Part shown: piece after piece, positions 57,601 to 64,000 of the stretch
Layout of the letters: each line of letters opens with the position of its first letter
Numbering within the stretch: the first letter of the stretch is position 1
Assembly: GCA_003260075.1 (NCBI GenBank)
Contig: QLIY01000004.1
Location: forward strand, 355,910 to 419,909
Source: Phallusia mammillata
Lineage: Eukaryota > Chordata > Ascidiacea > Phlebobranchia > Ascidiidae
Length of the DNA stretch: 64,000 nt
Direction: 5' to 3'
Translations under genes and position numbers: made by a program
Notes under the pieces: model-generated
Told to the model about the DNA's origin: nothing
Databases searched by the model: none
The model's input: the letters and a program-made list of their open reading frames with translations, nothing else

Positions 57601-60405
57601 CACGGGTTGGTGGTGGTTGTGACAGTAGGGCTAGTCTTCGCAAACGTTTGTCCTAAATTGTCTGTCGTTGCCAAAACGTCGTACATTGTGGGAATTGTCA
57701 CCTTGAAACAAATAAAATTAAGGGAATATTTGTAATTCGTTGGTAATGCACTAAACTTACAGTAACTGTTTTGGGGTTGGTTTGGCTCAGTGAAGTTAAT
57801 GCTTGTGTAATATTGGCCACTTCGGTAGTTGATAGGTTTCCTGGTTGTGATGACAAAAGCTTGATATTGGTGATCGAATCTTTTACTGATTGACTTGTTG
57901 CATTTTGTACATTTATCTGAAAATGGATGAAAAAATTGAAAGTGGGTACTTAGATACTATTTTCTGCAAAGCCTACCTGGCTTAAGATAGTTGACAATGT
58001 TGTGGAGCAGTTAAACAGGAAAGGTGGTCCGAAAAACGGTTTGTTTATGTTTGAAATGTTGCGCACACATGCCACTGATGCGGCGGGAACACCTGTGTTA
58101 AAGGCAACTTAAAGTAGACAATGCTAATTTTTTATTGTTACCACAGATAAGTTGTTACATGGTGTACATTTTTGACCCACCATAAGCTATTTCTTTTTTA
58201 TTTAAGTCATCAGAACATATATTATTGTAACATGTTTCTCACTTAGTTACCTGTACCGCTGCAGTTTTCCTTCGAAACAGATGTTTGTCCCTCGAAGGTT
58301 GCGCCGAACGTGTAGTTGACATTTCTACTTGGCACGTAGATTGTGGCTAATCCACAGAACGCTACAACAAGAAATAATTTGCTGAAGTGCAACTATTAGT
58401 CACATCCGCATGATACTAATCTATCAAAATACTACACATTGCTGATACGTAGGCGGCTAAAGGTTATTGTCATCGGTTTTAGCCCATTTTAGTTTTATTC
58501 TTACGATAAAGTTTTGGTAGATTTGGCGGAACTGTTGGTATAGTTGTAGCTTCTACCGCACCTGGCAATAGAAATTGAACATAATTTTAATGTTTTTGTT
58601 TACAAATTCTGATTCAACAGATTTCAGTATAATTTTAACATTTTCTGTAAATAATTGTGTAAACTACTTACTAGTGGTTGCCGATGGTGTAGTGGTCACG
58701 GGGCACGTCTGTTTTGGAACAGTTACTGAAAAATTACAATGCATCAAACAATACTCTTGTTTCGTAGTGTCATGTAATTATATTTACAATCTATGTATTA
58801 GTTATATCTATAACACTTTTCACCTCCGCGTGATATATTTCAGCTTTTCTGTTACCTAAGTCTATTTTCAATTCTAGTTACCGTTAACTACTTGATAGAA
58901 AAGGCTTAGTTGATTGCTCCAGCCCGAATTTGTGTCCGTCCTTGTTATAATCGCTACAAACTGTGTGTCACATATGCTTGTAACCGTTGAAGTAAAGCTT
59001 TGGTTCGCGTTGCCGGTGACCACAATCATAACATTAGCAGTTGTATTGATAGGTGAGCTGAATGCAACCTCAACAGATTTATTCTGTAATGCGCTTGCAG
59101 CGACTGCGACCGTTCCTGACAGCAAAGCTAGAACCAACGAAACAGTTATTAGACATTTGCGTGGGGTACAAACTTACTATCGTGGTCTTTAATCTGCCCC
59201 TTGTTAAAAACAATTGATAGTGGTAAGTGGGAGTTTTTGCTCGCCTTGCTGTTACACATGCGTTTTTTTATTTTTTTTTGAAATAGCTAGGATGGTTTAA
59301 CACAAACAGTTAAAAAACGAATCCACGCACAAAATAAATGACGAATTTCAACAAACATTGCCAAAACATAGCCCTTGCTTGAGCTTCATAATTTCGTAAT
59401 TGAAAAAATAGTAATATACATTTATCTACTACGTATGATGGTTAGGTATCTGTAATCAATCATTGTTATTCTTACCTGCGGCTGTAGTAGCTATTGAGGT
59501 GCTTGCTACTGTTGTCGGCGATGCTGTAGTAGCTAAAAAAACATAACAATAAATGTGAAATTTAGTTATTTTCTCGCGAAGTTTGTTAGGATAAAAACGT
59601 TTTCAAATCGAAATAAAAAATATGTTGTTTTATTATACCCACTTCAATTCACTCTTTTTGTAAAAGATTCGTTTTATTTAATTAGTTTCAATCTACGGAT
59701 TGTGCAAAGTGTGTACATTTCAATACACTCGAAATGTTTTGTCAATGGACTACTGGTACCAACTTACGGTAAACTGGACTCCAGTTAAGCACTACACTGC
59801 TCGGTGCGTCCACCCGGGTGTCAGTTCTATTGATAGTGGCTTTAAATCCCCATCTGTAGATCGATGTCATGGTAAATGTAAAACTAAAGTTGGACTGCAC
59901 CGTAAATGTCCCATGAATATCGATTGGCGTTGGGACAGAGCAGTTGTAAAATGTGATCACCACATTTTTGCTCGCTGCCACCGGCTGAGTGCCAGAGTAA
60001 ACGATATAACTTGAGGTTTGGCCTGTAAATAAACAACCAATGATGAACCATACATACAGTTGTGTTTTTATACATTTGGTTCAAAATGCATCAAAACTTT
60101 TTAATGCGTGTGCTTTGGTGGGTGTAAGAGCTTTTTGTCTCCTATACTCACTATATCAACGGGAAACTATACGCCAATAACAAAGCGGATGTTTTCAATC
60201 AGTTAAGTTCGGCTTTTGAAACGCGTTGTTTGCGCTGCAGCAACGACCGCCAGTCGATGCATGCTTTAGGAATTATAAATGTACCTTTCTGGGCAAAGAT
60301 ACTTGCATCAGGAATTACACACACATTAAACAAACATCATTTCGTTTATATACCTGATGCGACGACTGCAAACAAAGCAACTTCGAGTAGGTTGATTAGT
60401 AGCAT
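51688..60405 (-). CDS. aGPCR-2: adhesion GPCR with two H-lectin-like modules, 20 exons
   Basis: Exons 60354-60405, 59768-60022, 59476-59532, 58882-59127, 58672-58725, 58505-58561, 58251-58361, 57977-58092, 57761-57916, 57604-57701, 57242-57359, 56965-57177, 55713-55832, 55110-55247, 54589-54698, 53587-53794, 53301-53427, 53074-53234, 52280-52450, 51688-51849. Phase-consistent frame of 2730 bases, about 909 residues. Signal peptide (LLINLLEVALFAVVA), two H-lectin-like modules (RWGFKATINRTD and TQFVAIITRTD), GAIN about 241-551, GPS 552-597 (CTCYKLASFSMIV, no His or Thr/Ser at the site), 7TM from about 598 (TM6 GLTWVFAFFML), short tail. A cell-surface receptor with ligand unknown. Tandem paralogue of aGPCR-1: most GAIN-7TM exons have identical lengths, but there is no CLECT or long mucin stalk. 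No defect seen. Confidence 0.9.
52020..52204. mobile_element. MITE (185 bp) with 9-bp TSD
   Basis: Terminal inverted repeats GTCACGTCTRAAACTGCGGG (R marks the one mismatch) run into GCCC. Flanking 9-bp duplications TTATTTTTC lie at 52011-52019 and 52205-52213. No coding capacity. A 9-bp duplication fits Mutator-like elements, but 8 bp cannot be excluded because the boundary base is ambiguous. In the aGPCR-2 intron between the last two exons. Confidence 0.8.
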
Positions 60406-61692
60406 TGTTTTGGTTACTTTTCTCTTTCAGCAAATCGCTGTAACAGTTTGTACAAACAACCAAAGTTTGTTATTTCCAACTAAAACACATAAACATAACG
60501 TTCATGGCAGAGCGATTGTTGTGATGAGATATGGTAACTACTACCGCTCTTATTCAAGCTGCCTATAAACGTAGTTTCCACACTTTTTTGCAGTAAGGCA
60601 TAACCGAAGAACACTATTTTTTTGTCTCACTAAGTTGCACATGGGCATTTATTATGATAAATATGAAATCAAAGATAAAGGGTTTGATACTAATTTGTAT
60701 GTTTAAAATACTTTGAGGACCATGTACATGTTTTCACTGACCCCCTAATACTATCACACACTTCTTATGGATTTGCAAGGTCTAGTCTGGTAAATACTGC
60801 TGTATATGTCACCGTTTCAGCAAACTAAACTCAAAATACAAGATCAACTGCATTTTTTATGAATAACCTATCTCTTAAACAGATTAAAACAAAGTAGTTT
60901 ATTTAGTACTGCTATGTCTGCTTGTAGCAAAACCTGCGTAAATAACCAATACACAAGTCAGTGGTATAAATTACCATCCCTACCTCAGCCTACGGTCATC
61001 GTACAATTTGGACTTCCGCGTTTCTTGCGCCAACCCAACGACGAACTACAGTGGAAGTTGGTGTTTTTCTGTGCGTCATGTTAAGCGGAACATATACATA
61101 ACTATGCTATCATTCTTAAACAGTTAATTCAGTGGAGGTACAAGCGCAGCAGTTATTACTGATGTGACGCACTGTAAAAATGGATATTCTGTAGCTATTC
61201 CTAAAGTTGTTCACTTTGTGTATAAATGCACCAGCAACCTTAATCTAACTTAATAATGTATTTAATTACCTCATGTTTGATTCAATTTTTTTTTATTTAC
61301 TTTTTCTTTAACATTTGTGACAAAGACTTTCTAACCATATTTCGACCTTATTGGGGCAAAAAAACTTAAACTAAGAAATAAACATTTCTTCCCGTTTAAT
61401 TTAACCTAACTTATATCTTTTTACGAACAGTAAAGTTTTGGTTTAGGCTGTATTGTAACAATAAAAATTTTGTTTTTCATGGAGAGGGTTACCAAAAGTT
61501 CCGATTTTTTTATTTATAACAAAACTTATTTTGCAAATCAGACGAATAATCGAATTCTTAACGATTTTTACAACTTTCTAGTAATAGTTTTATTCTCTTA
61601 AGCTTAGTCAATTCTTGACTTCCTAATCCATATCTAAGCTTACAATATGTTATAGTTGTGTCGATTACGATATCATTGTTTAGAGATGGTCG
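60406..61692. other. Intergenic between aGPCR-3 stop and aGPCR-2 start
   Basis: About 1.3 kb with no coding frame or repeat recognised. Spacing is similar to the 1.2 kb between aGPCR-1 and aGPCR-2. Probably the aGPCR-2 promoter and aGPCR-3 3' UTR. Confidence 0.5.
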
Positions 61693-63854
61693 TTACTCGT
61701 TATCTCTGCATGTGACGCAGGCCACCAAGTTTCCCCACCATAAAGTTCGGATCTTCGTTTGTAGTAAACAGTACAAAGCAAACATCAGCAAACCCTGCAA
61801 AAATAACCTAGAACTTAAAAAAGAGTCAAAAATTATTTTGCAAACAACTGATGTTAATATTTGGTTCCAAGCTTATTGTTGGAAGCCCGTTGATTCTTAC
61901 CAGCCTGTGTGTTTTCCTATAGAATAGTTGTCCTAAAATAATTTGGATACTCATTTTCACAGCCAAAAACTAGATGTTTTGGGCTTCCCAAGAGTTAAAT
62001 AACGATTCGGACATTTGTTTTTGTTTGCTGTGTCCATCTGAGAAATACTGACCAGTAGTGCACTGAAGACGGTAAAAAGCCAACTCATGGTGGTTAGTTT
62101 TGTGACAGTATCTGCTTCTAACATTAAAAAGGCAAAAGTCCAGGTTATTGCCATCAAAATACAAACGAGAAATGCCACCATGAAGTCAATCTTTGCATTG
62201 TTATTTCTTGCTGTCTGGTCCTGTTTTCAAATACACACATTGTGTACATTACACTTATTGCAATATATGTATTTTATGTCTCAAGTTAAGTTTTTGCACC
62301 TTGTTTGTTTGGCAAGTAATCTTGCAAAGTGTCAACAAGAAGCATATGAGAAAAAATGCCGCCAGGGTTCCAACTGGCAGAAGAAAACCAAAGTTCAGAG
62401 AGTATTTGTGAATCCAGCACATGCTTTTGGCCTTGTAAACAGATGAAAAGAAAATGTTTCCTATAAAAGAAAATGTCGAACATTTTGTATGAATATTTTA
62501 AATCAAATTTGAAACGCTGTACCTGGAAAATACCATAGGTTATCCAATGCTGCCGACGTTCCAGCGTCAATAGCCACAATTACTAACGGCACGAAATAGC
62601 ACATAACTGCAAGGGCTGTAGCTTTAATCGGTTCCATCTAAAACCAAACGTTTGTCACAGTGAACATACGTAAATGACATTCGTTTAATCCTTCACGAAG
62701 TCTTATTTCAGTCTTTGCCACTGGGTTTTACGCACCATTGTAAAAAAATGTATGGTATCCTAAGCCTAAACCTAGCGATATGCAATGAGACGAACCGAAT
62801 CGAGGGCTTTGTATGAGTTGTAAACGTTGGCTGTCATCCATAGCCATGTGGTAAGAAGAAAGTAATGGAGAAGTGCAGTGACCGCGTAACATCCAACCAA
62901 TTAGAGGTCCAACCAATACCGAGAATAAACACAAGTTCAGCTATTATCAGATTGAAACAAACGTTCAAAAGAAAAAAGCTGGGTTGACGTATGCGCAGTT
63001 CTCTGTAGAGGCAACAATATTTAAAATTAATACGTGGGATCGGTCTTTGCTTTTGGGAGTTAAAGTGATTTTTGGTTTTGATGTAATGAGTTGACTTTAG
63101 TGATTGCTGCAACTTCTATACATTTTATGATTGTAGCAGACTTTCAATGGTTTTTTTATTCTTTAACAGATTTGTTTATTACAAGCCAACTTCAGGCTGC
63201 TGAAATCTGTTGTCTAAACGAAAACCATCTCGTTGAAGTAACGCAGTAAATCTTCAACATTGAAACTAAGTATTGGAGGTACAGTTCTACTTACTTGTTA
63301 AGCGTGAATATTAAAATAGTAATAACCAAGCCTATAATCGACACTGCGCAACCGATGTAGATATTGATTCCTGGTGTAAATGATGTTGGAAATATCATTG
63401 AGCTCTGTGACAGCAAAAGAACGGGCGTTGGTCGGTTGTTACATTTCTGTTTGGAAATTGGTTTGAGTGCATGGAGAAAGCTGCCAAAATATTGCAGGCG
63501 CATTTGGGTGGTGAACTGCGAGGAACCAACTTGCAACCGTTTGGGACCCACTTGCCCAACGTGGCCTTGTAAACGCGACAGTGTGTCCTCGTAACTAAAT
63601 CCTGCAAAAACCACTTGTGTTACAAAATATCGGCAATTAAGTTCAGACAGCAAACACATGTTCGTTTTGTTTTTTCTTCTGGTGTTTTTTGAGCTAGTTT
63701 AGCTGGTACTTGGACTACGACGATGTATATTTACCTTTAAAGAACCGTTTGCAAACGAAATGTATCCTTGTATAGCTTTTATTCCGGGGAAAGTCAGATG
63801 AAGTGAATTGGTTGCCATGATGCTATTGAAACCTTTGACTATCACCGATAGTAC
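61693..63854 (-). pseudogene. aGPCR-3: tandem adhesion GPCR, 5' end off window, frame broken
   Basis: Exons visible: 63735-63854 (last GAIN exon), 63443-63601 (GPS), 63295-63404 (TM1), 62796-63002 (TM2-3), 62523-62637 (TM4), 62300-62460 (TM5, SMCWIHKYSLNFGF), 62053-62220 (TM6-7, ITWTFAFLMLEAD) and 61693-61794 (tail). They match aGPCR-1 and -2 in order, phase and mostly length. GPS: CRVYKATLGKWVPNGC then CACNILAAFSM, again without His or Thr. Two defects: the TM2-3 exon is 207 rather than 208 bases, with a one-base loss near 62893-62902 that ends translation after a few dozen codons; and the usual donor after the GPS is gone, the next usable GT giving a 38-base intron. It is either a pseudogene or an assembly error in one base. 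The remainder lies beyond position 64000. Confidence 0.8.
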
Positions 63855-64000
63855 CTAAACATAGCGGTAAATCGTTCGATTGAAAGGTTCTTTTTTTTTC
63901 TAGAACATCGCGTCCTTCTAAAGTAGTACAAAAGTTTTTTTTTCCAAACATTTTCGAAGTATTTTTTTTCTACGTCTTGATTTAAATAGTCTGCCTACAA

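Noticed and set aside
1..64000. CRISPR arrays, bacterial operons, Shine-Dalgarno sites
   Set aside because: The window is eukaryotic; no spaced direct-repeat array was seen.

Overview
The window is animal nuclear DNA, AT-rich, with short introns, many small transposons and one assembly gap (N run 48228-48813). A compact genome carrying chordate-type genes (SPMIP4, importin-13, adhesion GPCRs, tRNA-derived SINEs) suggests a tunicate such as an ascidian. This is inference, because no species-specific marker was found. All protein genes with a recognisable product lie on the minus strand.

Layout. 1-6.1 kb: no gene seen; it holds a MITE, a 76-bp deleted LTR relic and a perfect 20-bp-arm hairpin. 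6.3-20.2 kb: a 16-exon gene for SPMIP4 (C7orf31), a microtubule inner protein of the sperm flagellum. Its penultimate intron holds a Penelope-like retroelement (7841-11330) with two near-identical inverted arms of about 1.23 kb. Each arm carries a hammerhead ribozyme motif. 22.4 kb: tRNA-Gly(UCC). 23.1-26.0 kb: an intronless importin-13 gene. 26.3-27.2 kb: an intronless gene with a FAR1/ZSWIM3-like domain, an AT-hook and a BESS-like tail.

28.3-64 kb: three tandem adhesion GPCR genes. aGPCR-1 (28341-50475) has 47 exons and about 3034 codons in one continuous frame. From the N-terminus it runs: signal peptide, two H-type-lectin-like modules, six C-type lectin domains interleaved with five more H-type-lectin-like modules and Thr/Ser-rich linkers, GAIN domain, GPS, seven-helix domain and short tail. 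aGPCR-2 (51688-60405) has 20 exons and about 909 codons. It keeps the same GAIN/GPS/7TM exons but only two H-lectin-like modules and no C-type lectin. aGPCR-3 (61693 to beyond the right edge) has the same 7TM exon set, but with a one-base deletion and a lost splice donor. In all three the GPS lacks the His and Thr/Ser of the self-cleavage site, so these receptors are predicted to stay uncleaved.

The introns hold much of the mobile DNA: a tRNA-derived SINE family (two copies), three hAT-type elements with 8-bp target duplications, a 9-bp-TSD MITE and a recent LTR element with 505-bp LTRs flanking the gap. Gene models come from manual splice-site reading. Their support is that every exon junction keeps phase, and that paralogous exons have the same lengths.
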